A stretch of 64,000 nt of DNA, taken from contig NZ_JBGCBZ010000022.1 in assembly GCF_041262585.1 (NCBI RefSeq), forward strand, positions 62,001 to 126,000, in the 5' to 3' direction. The notes beneath the pieces were generated by a model. The model had not been told where the DNA came from, did no database searches, and saw only the letters and a program-made list of their open reading frames with translations. The position numbers and the translations under genes were made by a program. The stretch is from JAOEGB01 sp041262585 (GTDB lineage: Bacteria > Actinomycetota > Actinomycetes > Streptosporangiales > Streptosporangiaceae). Shown here in pieces: positions 55,734 to 64,000 of this stretch. Position 1 is the stretch's first letter, and each line of letters starts with the position of its first letter.

Positions 55734-57950
55734 TCATCGTCTCTGGCGAGGCGGTGTGGGTGCGGGGTCGTGGAGCGTCCTTCCTGTTGGGCTGGTGACG
55801 GTGACCGAAGCGTCGGCGTTGAGCCGGATCGTCCAGCCGAGTCGGTGGACGAAGTGCAGGTGGTGCCGGGCGCATAGCAGGACCAGGTTCGCCATGGTGG
55901 ACGGGCCGCCGTCGTGACGCTCGACGATGTGATGCGCCTGTGCTCTGGTGGCGGGGGCGTCGCAACCCGGCCAGCGGCACCGGCCGTCACGGAGCTCGAC
56001 CGCTCGTCTCAGCCGGTAAGGCACCGCGTCCTCGGGGTCGGAGACGTCCAGGATGAGGCTTTTGCCCCTGGCGGCCGCGAGCAGGACCCGGGCCACTTCG
56101 GCGGTGGCTGTGATGACCCAATCCTCGTCGTTCCCGCCCCCGTGGGGATCACCTCCGCGACCCCCGGACCCTTGGCCCCCGCGTTCCTGGCCCGCGCCCC
56201 TGGGGCGCTCGCGTCCGTTGCCCTCGCATCTCTGGCCGCCGCCCCCGGGGCCGCTTCCGCACCTGTGGGCATCGCCGCTCGCGTGCCGCTGGCCAGCCGC
56301 GTAGCCATCCCCCGCGCGGTGGCCGCCTGTGAGGTCGCCTACGTGGCCGCCGGTGGGGTCGTCGGTGAACCGGCTCCCGCGGTGGGGTGGGTTGTCGTCC
56401 ACGCGGCTGCTGCCGGGGGTGGTGAGGGTGGCGTTCAAGGTTGACCGCAGGCAGGAGCCGAGCCCGGCAGGGCCGGACAGCGCTTCAGCGGCCCACGCGA
56501 GCAGTTCCTCGATGACGGCGGCCTGCTCGGAGGCGGACAGCGTGTCGAACGCCGCCGGCTTGGCGGCCGCGCTGCTCCGATGCATGTCGGCGGAGTCGGG
56601 CGAAGGGCGCCTTCCCGTCGTGCCCGACGGTCGTCCCCCTGCATCTGCTGCGTCCGCATGTGCTGCGTCCGTGTGTGTTCGGTCTGTAGGTGTTCGGTTT
56701 GTATGCGGTGCGTCGGGGTGGTGTGTGTCCGGCTGGTTTGCCTCTGGCTGGTTTGTGTCTGGCGGGGTTGGTGCCGGAATGGGGGAGGGGCCGACCGCCT
56801 GGGCGGGCGGGAGCCAGCCGTGCTGGGTCAGGGTGTCGATCAGGGCGCGGGTGAGGGTGATCAGGCGGGCGGGGCCCACCGGATGGGCCGTGACGACGCC
56901 CTGGATGCTGCCGTCGCAGGCCAGGGCGTGGGCCAGCCAGGTGGAGCGGGTCCGCGTCCAGGCCAGCTCGGCCCCTTCGGCGCCGGGCAGGCGGCGCAGG
57001 CCGGCCAGGTCCATGGTGGCCTCGATGCGCGGCTTGCGCCCGGCCACCTCGGGCAGCATGCCCGAATCGACCAGCCGGGCCATCGCCTCCCGCAGCGCGT
57101 CATGGTGCCGCTCACCCGTGCTGCGCTCATCGTCTGGTCCTTGCCGCTTGCCCAACGCGGTGAGGACCATGGTGACCAACTCGGTGGTGTCGGCCGACAG
57201 GCTGCCGTTGATGCGGTCCACACCGTCCACGGTCGCGGCCACCGTGACATGGTTGCCGCTGCCGTCGTCGCCCGGCTCGGGACGGGCCCGGCGCAGCATC
57301 TCCCCGGCCACCTTGACCAGATCCGCCTCGGTGACGCCGCCCACCCGGGCGGTGCCGGTGAGCACCGCACACGCCCACGCGCGGACATCGCGCGGCAGCC
57401 GCGCCACCCAGGCCAGGATGCGATCGGCGATCGACTGGGAGATCGCCGCCCCCGCCAGCGCCTGCCACAGGTACGGATACTCGCGCAATCTGCGGGCCCG
57501 CAGCCCATCCCGGCGGGCCTGGTCATCATCGACACCCAAGATGAGCTTCTGCCAGGGCCGCAGCCCGCTCTGCCCGTCGTCTTCGAACCCCCGCCCGGCC
57601 TCCAACGCCGCGAGCGCCGCCGCCCGGGCCGCCGACATCCGCCGCGCGGCCTCCTCCAGACCGGTCAACCGCTCGGCCACGACCGCCGACGGCTGACCGG
57701 CGGGATCATCACGCACCAGGAACGACAGCCCGGCCTTAACCATCGCCAACGCCTCGGCCGCCGTCGCGGGCTCCGGTCCCATGCCGGGTCCCATGCCGGG
57801 TCCTGTGTCCGGTCCGATGCCGGGTCCTGTGTTCGCTCCCAGGCCGGGGCCGCATGCCGTACCGGATGCCTGAGGACCGTCAGTGGAAGCAGAAGAGGGA
57901 CCGCAGGCGCCCGCGAGGGGGTCGTCGGGGGACACGAACACAGCAGGCAC
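55734..57950 (-). CDS. DUF222 domain HNH endonuclease-like protein (13E12 type)
   Basis: 738 residues. N-terminal low-complexity Gly/Pro/Met-rich region with short tandem repeats (GPGMGPGM), a DUF222 domain (about 60-400, LRARRLREYPYLWQAL), a long Asn/Thr/His/Asp-rich linker, and an HNH domain at about 656 (CRWPGCDAPATRAQAHHIVE then NLVLLCARHHLHFVH). Such proteins are present in many copies in actinomycete genomes and are sometimes mobile-element passengers. No nuclease activity is certain. The linker resembles a repeat-expanding region. Confidence 0.85.
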   Translation of the reverse strand: MPAVFVSPDDPLAGACGPSSASTDGPQASGTACGPGLGANTGPGIGPDTGPGMGPGMGPEPATAAEALAMVKAGLSFLVRDDPAGQPSAVVAERLTGLEEAARRMSAARAAALAALEAGRGFEDDGQSGLRPWQKLILGVDDDQARRDGLRARRLREYPYLWQALAGAAISQSIADRILAWVARLPRDVRAWACAVLTGTARVGGVTEADLVKVAGEMLRRARPEPGDDGSGNHVTVAATVDGVDRINGSLSADTTELVTMVLTALGKRQGPDDERSTGERHHDALREAMARLVDSGMLPEVAGRKPRIEATMDLAGLRRLPGAEGAELAWTRTRSTWLAHALACDGSIQGVVTAHPVGPARLITLTRALIDTLTQHGWLPPAQAVGPSPIPAPTPPDTNQPEANQPDTHHPDAPHTNRTPTDRTHTDAAHADAADAGGRPSGTTGRRPSPDSADMHRSSAAAKPAAFDTLSASEQAAVIEELLAWAAEALSGPAGLGSCLRSTLNATLTTPGSSRVDDNPPHRGSRFTDDPTGGHVGDLTGGHRAGDGYAAGQRHASGDAHRCGSGPGGGGQRCEGNGRERPRGAGQERGGQGSGGRGGDPHGGGNDEDWVITATAEVARVLLAAARGKSLILDVSDPEDAVPYRLRRAVELRDGRCRWPGCDAPATRAQAHHIVERHDGGPSTMANLVLLCARHHLHFVHRLGWTIRLNADASVTVTSPTGRTLHDPAPTPPRQRR

Positions 57951-58663
57951 CTCCCATCAGGAGACGAAGATGACCACCCCGGCCGATCCGGGGCCTTCCC
58001 GCGATCGCGCTCAACACGGTTAAAGGCTTCATCACTGATGGCGCATGGCACCCGAACCGGCACCCGCCTACTAAGCTCACCCAACGGCTGCCTCGATGCT
58101 ATCCGAACACCTGCTCGATGACAACGCCTTGCGACCCTATTGAGCTGCGGATACCTGAAGAAGATGGCGTTCCGACATACCGCCCGACGCGGGCATTTTG
58201 GCGGCTACTCGAGGGCGCGAAAGGCGAGATCGGGGCGGCGCGGGGCGGTGGCTCGGCAGGGGGAGAAGGCCCGTCACGGCCTGGCTACGGATGGCCCGTC
58301 ACGGCCGTGGTGCGACGCGATGGCGGGATAGGCGGGATCGGGGCGGATACCCGGATACCCGGATACCCGGATACCCGGACACGGGCGGTTGAGGCGTGGG
58401 ATGCGATTCCGGGGCTCCGCCATGGTCCGGCGCTGGAACGGACGCGGACGAGGTCTGGCTCGTCAGCCTCACTGAGATAGGCATGTCGGCCGCTGTCCGA
58501 CGACGCTGCGGGTAGGTGTACGGCACGCCGCTCGTCCTGAGTGGGCGTGCGGCGCGCCATACCGGCTGTGCCTGTTGGCGGGTGCGCCCGCTGTCAGCGG
58601 GGCTGGCTCGCCGACGGGCCGGTTCACCAGTGGGCCCGGTTCACCAGTGACTGGGCTGGGTGA
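57951..58663. other. Intergenic region with no supported gene
   Basis: About 710 bases between the HNH gene start and the Tex stop. Open frames here have poor third-position bias and no good ribosome sites. It contains an 8-bp tandem repeat (58345-58376) and a near-perfect duplicate of CGGTTCACCAGTG at about 58619-58650, close to the Tex stop. The HNH promoter is presumably near 57960-58100. Confidence 0.6.
58345..58376. repeat. 8-bp tandem repeat, 4 copies
   Basis: Unit GGATACCC, perfect, in a non-coding spacer; a degenerate fifth copy follows. Confidence 0.95.
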
Positions 58664-61129
58664 TCAACGGGTGGGGGAGCCGGGGTCGGTGAGGCCGGCG
58701 CGGCGCAGGGCCTCGGCCATGGCACCGCTCGGCGCGCCCGATCCCCGGTTGGAGGAGCCGCGGTTGGCGGAGTTTCGCGAAGGGTCACGGTTGGCCCCGC
58801 CCTCGTTCTGCCGGGGCTGGCCGCCGCGGCCCTTCTGCGAGGCGCCGCGTTCGCCCCCGCGTTCGCCGTCGCGCCGGCCTCCGCGCTGACCGCCGCGGTT
58901 CTCGCGGGCCTCGCCGTTCTGTGCTCCCGCCTGTGCTCCGGGCTGGGCCCCCCGCTGGCCGCCGCGGTTGCCGGGGGCGGTCTCGTCGTCGAGGCGCAGC
59001 GTCAGGGAGATGCGCTTGCGCGGAATGTCCACGTCGAGAACCTTCACACGTACGACGTCGCCCGGCTTGACCACGTCGCGAGGGTCCTTGACGAAGGTGT
59101 TCGACATGGCCGAGACGTGGACGAGGCCGTCCTGGTGGACGCCGACGTCGACGAACGCGCCGAAGGCCGCCACGTTGGTCACCACGCCCTCCAGGAGCAT
59201 GCCCGGCGCGAGGTCCGCGATCTTCTCGACGCCATCCTTGAAGGTCGCCGTCTTGAAGGCCGGGCGGGGGTCGCGGCCCGGCTTCTCCAGCTCCTTGAGG
59301 ATGTCCGTGACCGTCGGCAGACCGAAGGTGTCGTCCACGAACTCCGCGGGCTTGAGCGAGCGCAGCGCCGTGGTGTTGCCGATGAGCGTGCGGAGGTCGC
59401 TCTTGGTCGTCTGGAGGATGCGGCGGACGACGGGGTACGCCTCGGGGTGCACGCTGGAGGCGTCGAGGGGGTCTTCGCCTCCGGGGATGCGGAGGAAGCC
59501 CGCGCACTGCTCGAACGCCTTGGGGCCGAGCCGCGGAACCTCCTTCAGCCCTCGCCGCGACCGGAAGGGGCCGTTGGCGTCGCGGTGCGCCACGATGTTC
59601 TCCGCCAGCCCGGAGCCGATGCCGGAGACGCGGGTCAGCAGCGGGGCCGAGGCCGTGTTGACGTCCACGCCGACGCCGTTCACGCAGTCCTCGACCACCG
59701 CGTCGAGCGAGCGTGACAGTTTGATCTCGGACAGGTCGTGCTGGTACTGCCCCACGCCGATCGACTTCGGATCGATCTTGACGAGCTCGGCGAGGGGGTC
59801 CTGCAGGCGGCGGGCGATGGAGACCGCGCCACGCAGGGAGACGTCCAGACCGGGAAGCTCCTGGGAGGCGTAGGCCGACGCCGAGTAGACCGAGGCCCCG
59901 GCCTCGGACACCATGACCTTCGTGAGGTTCGGCATGAGCTTGACGAGCTCTCCGGCGAGCTTGTCGGTCTCGCGGGAGGCCGTGCCGTTCCCGATCGCGA
60001 TCAGCTCGACGCCGTGCTCGGCGGCGAGCCGCCCGAGGACGGCGAGGGACTGGTCCCACTGCCGCTTCGGCTCGTGGGGGTAGATCGTCTCGGTGGCCAC
60101 GACCTTGCCGGTCGCGTCGACCACCGCGACCTTCACGCCGGTCCGCAGGCCGGGGTCGAGGCCCATGGTCGAGCGGGTGCCCGCCGGGGCGGCGAGCAGC
60201 AGGTCGCGCAGGTTGGCGGCGAAGACCCGTACGGCCTCCTCCTCGGCGGCCTGCCACAGACGGGTCCGCAGGTCGATGCCGAGGTGAACGAGGACGCGGG
60301 TGCGCCATGCCCAGCGGACGGTGTCCGCCAGCCACCTGTCCGCCGGACGGCCCTGGTCGGAGACGCCGAAACGCCGCGCGATCCGCAGCTCGTAGTCATT
60401 GGGCTCCTCCGCCTCGGGGTCGAGCGTGAGGGAGAGGACCTCTTCCTTCTCGCCGCGGAACATCGCGAGGATGCGGTGCGAGGGCAGCTTGGTGAAGGGC
60501 TCGGAGAAGTCGAAGTAGTCGGAGAACTTGGCCCCGGCCTCCTGCTTGTCCTCCCGGACCTGCGACACCAGACGGCCGCGGGACCACATCCGCTCGCGCA
60601 GGTCGCCGATGAGGTCGGCGTCCTCCGCGAAGCGCTCGACGAGGATCGCGCGGGCGCCTTCCAGCGCCGCCGCCGCGTCGGCCACTCCCTCCCCGACGAA
60701 GGCCTCCGCGGTGGCCGCCGGGTCGAGTGACGGGTCCGCCAGAAGCTGGTCCGCGAGCGGCTCCAGCCCCGCCTCTCTGGCGATCTGGGCCTTGGTGCGG
60801 CGCTTGGGCTTGAAGGGCAGGTAGATGTCCTCCAGCCGGGCCTTGGAATCGGCCGCCATGATCTGCGCTTCGAGCGCGTCGTCCAGCTTGCCCTGTGAGC
60901 GGATGGACTCCAGGATCGCCGCGCGGCGCTCCTCCAGCTCGCGCAGGTAGCGCAGTCGCTCCTCGAGTGTGCGCAGTTGCGCGTCGTCGAGCATGCCGGT
61001 CGCTTCCTTGCGGTAGCGGGCGATGAACGGCACCGTGGCCCCGCCGTCGAGCAGGTCGACGGCCGCGATGACCTGGTTCTCGCGCACGCCGAGCTCTTCG
61101 GCGATCCGCTGCTGAATAGAGATCGTCAC
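58664..61129 (-). CDS. Tex family transcription accessory protein (S1 domain)
   Basis: 821 residues: N-terminal Tex domains with IRSQGKLDDALEAQI and YLPFKPKRRTKAQIA, the YqgF-like central domain with LDPGLRTGVKVAV, a helix-hairpin-helix region (LTRVSGIGSGLAENIV), and an S1 RNA-binding domain at 643-712 (GMLLEGVVTNVAAFGAFVDV). The last 100 residues are an Arg/Gly/Asn/Gln-rich disordered tail beyond the usual end, a likely RNA-binding extension. GTG start at 61129 with AGGA just before. Cytosolic, binds RNA and nucleic acid; conserved housekeeping role in transcription and translation fitness. Confidence 0.93.
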   Translation of the reverse strand: MTISIQQRIAEELGVRENQVIAAVDLLDGGATVPFIARYRKEATGMLDDAQLRTLEERLRYLRELEERRAAILESIRSQGKLDDALEAQIMAADSKARLEDIYLPFKPKRRTKAQIAREAGLEPLADQLLADPSLDPAATAEAFVGEGVADAAAALEGARAILVERFAEDADLIGDLRERMWSRGRLVSQVREDKQEAGAKFSDYFDFSEPFTKLPSHRILAMFRGEKEEVLSLTLDPEAEEPNDYELRIARRFGVSDQGRPADRWLADTVRWAWRTRVLVHLGIDLRTRLWQAAEEEAVRVFAANLRDLLLAAPAGTRSTMGLDPGLRTGVKVAVVDATGKVVATETIYPHEPKRQWDQSLAVLGRLAAEHGVELIAIGNGTASRETDKLAGELVKLMPNLTKVMVSEAGASVYSASAYASQELPGLDVSLRGAVSIARRLQDPLAELVKIDPKSIGVGQYQHDLSEIKLSRSLDAVVEDCVNGVGVDVNTASAPLLTRVSGIGSGLAENIVAHRDANGPFRSRRGLKEVPRLGPKAFEQCAGFLRIPGGEDPLDASSVHPEAYPVVRRILQTTKSDLRTLIGNTTALRSLKPAEFVDDTFGLPTVTDILKELEKPGRDPRPAFKTATFKDGVEKIADLAPGMLLEGVVTNVAAFGAFVDVGVHQDGLVHVSAMSNTFVKDPRDVVKPGDVVRVKVLDVDIPRKRISLTLRLDDETAPGNRGGQRGAQPGAQAGAQNGEARENRGGQRGGRRDGERGGERGASQKGRGGQPRQNEGGANRDPSRNSANRGSSNRGSGAPSGAMAEALRRAGLTDPGSPTR

Positions 61130-61205
61130 AATCCTGATCCACCTTTTTCCGGGAGGCTCTCATTGTGCCGGATCGGCGATGCGGGCCGCCCTCACTCGCC
61201 GGCGG

Positions 61206-61247
61206 ACCCCGCACCCCGCACCCCGCACCCCGCACCCCGCACCCCGC
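61206..61247. repeat. 7-bp tandem repeat, 6 copies, in a divergent promoter region
   Basis: Unit ACCCCGC, six perfect copies, in the 246-base region between the Tex (minus) and APC permease (plus) starts. Copy number change would alter the spacing of upstream sites for both genes. Confidence 0.95.
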
Positions 61248-61375
61248 CCCCCGCCTCGCGGGCGTCCCAAACCGGACCCCGGTCCGCCCGTACGCCCTGA
61301 GCGCCGTTCTCCGCGATGCGCCAGTATGGTCTGTCTGCCAAGCAACGCCATAGGCGATAAGGAGAGTGAGCCCGG

Positions 61376-63292
61376 GTGACCACGTCGGCGCAGCGGGAGG
61401 CGTCAGGGACGGTGCGGGCGTGGCTCCTGGAGGGCCTGCATCGCGAACGCGTGCCGTCCGGTCCGCACAAGGACAGCCCGGAGACGCAGCACACCTGGTG
61501 GCAGGTGATGTGCCTGACGGGTGTGGACTACTTCTCCACCCTGGGCTACCAGCCGGGCATCGCCGCCGTCGCGGCCGGAGCGCTGTCGCCGATCGCGACA
61601 TCCCTCCTGGTGGCGCTCACCCTGTTCGGGGCGTTGCCGACCTACCGCGCGGTCGCCGAGCAGAGCCCCAACGGCATGGGGTCCATCGCGATGCTGGAGC
61701 GGCTGCTTCCCCATTGGTGGGGCAAGCTCCTCGTGCTCGTGCTGCTCGGCTTCGTCGCCACCGCGTTCATCTTCACGATCACGCTGTCGGCGTCGGACGC
61801 GACCGCGCACATCCTGGAGAACCCCTTCGTCCCGGGCTTCCTGGACGGGCAGCAGGTCCCCATCACGCTGCTGCTGATCGCGCTGCTCGGCGCCATCTTC
61901 CTGCGCGGATTCAGCGAGGCCATCGGGCTCGCGGTCGTGCTGGTGGCCGTATATCTCGTGCTCAACGTCGTGGTCATCGCCGTGGCGCTGCGGGAGGTCG
62001 TGTCCCACCCGCAGCTCATCGACGGCTGGCGGCACACGCTGACGGCCGAGCACTCCAGCCCCCTCGCCATGATCGGGGTGTCGCTGCTGGTGCTGCCCAA
62101 GCTGGCGCTCGGCCTCTCCGGATTCGAGACCGGGGTCGCCGTGATGCCGCAGATCCAGGGCGACCTGCGAGAGCGGATCAAGGGCGCGAGGCGGCTTCTC
62201 ACGACCGCCGCGCTCATCATGAGCGTGTTCCTCCTCACCAGCAGCGTGGCGACGAGCATGCTGATCCCGGCCAAGGAGTTCAAGACGGGCGGCAAGGCGA
62301 GCGGCCGCGCCCTCGCCTACCTCGCTCACGAGCATCTCGGCGACTGGTTCGGCACGGCGTACGACATCAGCACGATCGCGATTCTGTGGTTCGCGGGCGC
62401 GTCGGCCCTGACCGGCCTGCTCAACATCGTGCCGCGCTACCTTCCCCGGTACGGCATGGCGCCCGACTGGGCCCGCGCGGTCCGCCCGCTGGTGCTGGTC
62501 TTCACCGCCATCGCGTTCGCCATCACGCTCCTGTTCGGCGCGCAGGTGGAGCCGCAGGGCGGCGCGTACGCCACGGGGGTGCTGGCCCTGATCCTCTCGG
62601 CCGCGGTCGCCGTCACGATCAGCGCGTACCGCGCGGGGAGGGCTTTCCCGGCGGCGGCCTTCACCGTGATCTCGCTGGTCCTCGGCTACGCCGCCGTGGA
62701 GAACATCAGGGAGCGCCCGGACGGCCTCAGCATCGCGCTGCTCTTCGTCGTGGCCATCGTCGTGACGTCGCTGGTCTCGCGGGCCACGCGCTCCACGGAG
62801 CTCCGGGTGACCAACGTGGAGCTGGACGAGGCGGCCCGGCGGATCGTCCTGGAGAACGACGGTGAGCTCCGGCTGATCGCCAACGAGCCGGACGCGCGGG
62901 ACTCGGCCGAGTACGCCGAGAAGGACCGCGAAACGCGGGAATATCACCATCTGCCCGACGACGAGCCGATGATCTTTCTGGAGGTCACTCTCGGCGACGC
63001 GTCGGAGTTCGAGTCCGAACTGCTGGTGAAGGGGGAGACGCGGCACGGTTACCAGGTGCTCTCCGTGCGGAGCCCGGCGGTGGCCAACACGGTCGCGGCC
63101 ATCCTGTTCCACCTGCGCGACGTGACCGGCAAGCGGCCGCATGTGTACTTCCACTGGGCCGAGGGCAACCCGGTCGGGGCTCTGCTGCGCTATCTGGTCT
63201 TCGGCGGGGGCGACGTGCCGCCGCTGACCCGCGAGGTCATCCGGAAGGCGGAGCCCGAGACCGGCCGCCGCCCCCAGGTCCACGTCAGCTGA
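61376..63292 (+). CDS. APC family permease with long cytosolic tail (KimA-like layout)
   Basis: 638 residues. Start GTG with GGAG about 10 bases upstream. About 12 transmembrane helices (residues 35-470) with CLTGVDYFSTLGYQPG at the start of helix 1 and GLSGFETGVAVMP near helix 6, APC-type. Residues 480-638 are a soluble domain (ITFLEVTLGD-like MIFLEVTLGDASEF, GYQVLSVRSPAVANTVAAIL, VYFHWAEGNPVGALLRYL). Length and domain order resemble the potassium importer KimA, which also has a cytosolic tail, but the sequence is too divergent to assign potassium; an amino acid is also possible. Transcribed away from tex. Confidence 0.83.
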   Translation: MTTSAQREASGTVRAWLLEGLHRERVPSGPHKDSPETQHTWWQVMCLTGVDYFSTLGYQPGIAAVAAGALSPIATSLLVALTLFGALPTYRAVAEQSPNGMGSIAMLERLLPHWWGKLLVLVLLGFVATAFIFTITLSASDATAHILENPFVPGFLDGQQVPITLLLIALLGAIFLRGFSEAIGLAVVLVAVYLVLNVVVIAVALREVVSHPQLIDGWRHTLTAEHSSPLAMIGVSLLVLPKLALGLSGFETGVAVMPQIQGDLRERIKGARRLLTTAALIMSVFLLTSSVATSMLIPAKEFKTGGKASGRALAYLAHEHLGDWFGTAYDISTIAILWFAGASALTGLLNIVPRYLPRYGMAPDWARAVRPLVLVFTAIAFAITLLFGAQVEPQGGAYATGVLALILSAAVAVTISAYRAGRAFPAAAFTVISLVLGYAAVENIRERPDGLSIALLFVVAIVVTSLVSRATRSTELRVTNVELDEAARRIVLENDGELRLIANEPDARDSAEYAEKDRETREYHHLPDDEPMIFLEVTLGDASEFESELLVKGETRHGYQVLSVRSPAVANTVAAILFHLRDVTGKRPHVYFHWAEGNPVGALLRYLVFGGGDVPPLTREVIRKAEPETGRRPQVHVS

Positions 63293-63330
63293 GACGTCAG
63301 CTGAGACGTCAGCTGAGACGTCAGCTGGGG
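63283..63330. repeat. 12-bp tandem repeat over the permease stop codon
   Basis: Unit CGTCAGCTGAGA, three copies and a degenerate fourth. The TGA of the permease gene (63290-63292) is repeated in frame at 63302 and 63314. Confidence 0.95.
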
Positions 63331-63409
63331 GTGAGCTGAGAACGCGCGGGCCGGGGACACCGAGGCGCGCGCCGAGGCCCTTGTGGGGGCCACGCCGGAT
63401 GACACGGTG

Positions 63410-63447
63410 AGGGCCGGGACGGAGAAGACGCTCTCCCTCCCGGCCCT
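63410..63447. terminator. Bidirectional hairpin terminator
   Basis: Perfect 10-bp arms AGGGCCGGGA and TCCCGGCCCT with an 18-base loop containing an inner GGAG/CTCC stem, between the convergent permease and CBM-protein genes. Confidence 0.8.
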
Positions 63448-63559
63448 CCTGCGTTCCCTGACCGGTTCCGCCACCGCGCCTTGCCGCGCCGATCGGACAC
63501 GTACGGCACATCCGACCGGCGCGCAAGGCTACCCGCGGTGATCGGTTCCGGTCACGGCA

Positions 63560-64000
63560 CTAACCAATTGTGATCTTGTCGATGTTGGGTCCGCCGTCGG
63601 CGGTGCTGGACGTCAGCTTGATCGTGTTGGAACCGGCGTTCAGCGTGATCGGGATGGTGGTGGTCGCCCAGGTGTCCCAGTCGGTCGTGCTGTTGAACGC
63701 GCGGTCGTTGGCGACGAGGACGCCGTTGACCGTGATGTCCATCGGCCGGTTCACGGTCGTGCCGTTCGAGTAGCGGATCGTGAGCGAGGCCGAGCGGGCC
63801 GTGGTGGAGCTGACGGCCTGCTGCAGGTAGCTCCCGGCGATGTTGGTGAAGTTCACGAAGCCGGTGCCGGTGTAGCCGAGGTGGTTGGACTCCACCACGC
63901 CCTGGGAGATCGTGGCGTTCTCCGCCTGGTAGTCCACCGGGGCCGGAGCCGGATCGATCTCGATGTAGTCGGTGTTCGGGCCGCCGTTCGCGGTGGCCGC
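63560..64000 (-). CDS. C-terminal CBM35-like module of a secreted enzyme (5' part off window)
   Basis: The visible 146 residues end with a complete CBM35-like module (YQAENATISQGVVESNHLGY, DWDTWATTTIPI, TADGGPNIDKITIG) preceded by the end of another (ATANGGPNTDYIEIDPAPAPV linker). It therefore has at least two such modules, arranged like those in the GH95-like enzyme at 46.3 kb. The catalytic part lies beyond the right edge. Likely extracellular carbohydrate binding. Confidence 0.85.
   Translation of the reverse strand, partial: AATANGGPNTDYIEIDPAPAPVDYQAENATISQGVVESNHLGYTGTGFVNFTNIAGSYLQQAVSSTTARSASLTIRYSNGTTVNRPMDITVNGVLVANDRAFNSTTDWDTWATTTIPITLNAGSNTIKLTSSTADGGPNIDKITIG

Noticed and set aside
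55688..55990. Longer N-terminus of the ChbG-type deacetylase
   Set aside because: The added residues are shadow of the HNH gene end and place NNDDFGM far from the usual N-terminal position.
55734..57950. Active homing endonuclease or intact mobile element
   Set aside because: DUF222/HNH proteins are common chromosomal families; no flanking inverted or direct repeats, transposase or intron was seen.
61206..61247. CRISPR or attachment site
   Set aside because: Seven-base perfect tandem repeats without spacers are a microsatellite, not an array or att core.

Overview
The window is about 70% G+C with strong G/C third-position bias, many GTG starts and translationally coupled operons. It carries actinobacterial families (SPW repeat, CsbD, DUF222/HNH, CtpI-type P-ATPase, Pls/PosA-type synthetase). 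This fits a filamentous actinomycete, plausibly Streptosporangiales (Nonomuraea/Streptosporangium-like). That placement is inference; no rRNA or tRNA gene was seen.

Layout. 1-6.4 kb: end of an SPW-repeat membrane protein, a CsbD stress protein behind a CRP-like palindrome, a small hypothetical gene, a very large CtpI-like P-type ATPase and a one-helix Thr/Arg-rich partner. 6.5-13.5 kb: a five-gene oligopeptide ABC operon ending in an M24-fold protein that has lost most metal ligands, facing an Lrp/AsnC regulator. 13.5-22.5 kb: mixed single genes (small barrel protein, decayed Uma2, ROK kinase, hemerythrin, ferritin-like protein, sialidase-like protein, EEP nuclease/phosphatase, MBL hydrolase). 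22.5-27.1 kb: a soluble Nik1-type hybrid histidine kinase with tandem 92-residue HAMP units.

27.3-40.6 kb is a six-gene, fully overlapping minus-strand operon and the main biosynthetic locus: Gfo/Idh/MocA oxidoreductase, zinc-less MDR dehydrogenase, fused two-domain glycosyltransferase, acyl-ligase-T-C protein, C-A-T module with a glycine-like code, and a second C-A-T module whose pocket is acidic. No thioesterase, reductase or MbtH gene is present. I read it as a small glycosylated N-acyl dipeptide-type pathway with unusual C-domain order and an unknown release step. 40.8-46.1 kb holds a Pls/PosA-type membrane synthetase (A-T plus hexapeptide/transmembrane region) with an M1 aminopeptidase, a candidate poly-amino-acid or amino-acid-capping system.

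46.3-53.2 kb is a sugar-use locus: lipoprotein, RbsA-type ATPase, permease and a Tat-exported GH95-like hydrolase with two CBM35-like modules apparently inserted in its C-terminal domain; a shared CCTTAACG half-site precedes both ends. 53.3-64 kb: TetR with a clear operator, a membrane protein, ChbG-type deacetylase, DUF222/HNH protein, Tex, an APC permease with a cytosolic tail, and the end of another CBM35-bearing enzyme.

A pattern seen across the window is short tandem duplication in units of 12, 15 or 18 bp. Several lie directly on stop codons, so the terminator codon is repeated two or three times in frame; others lengthen coding regions, mostly in the NRPS genes.
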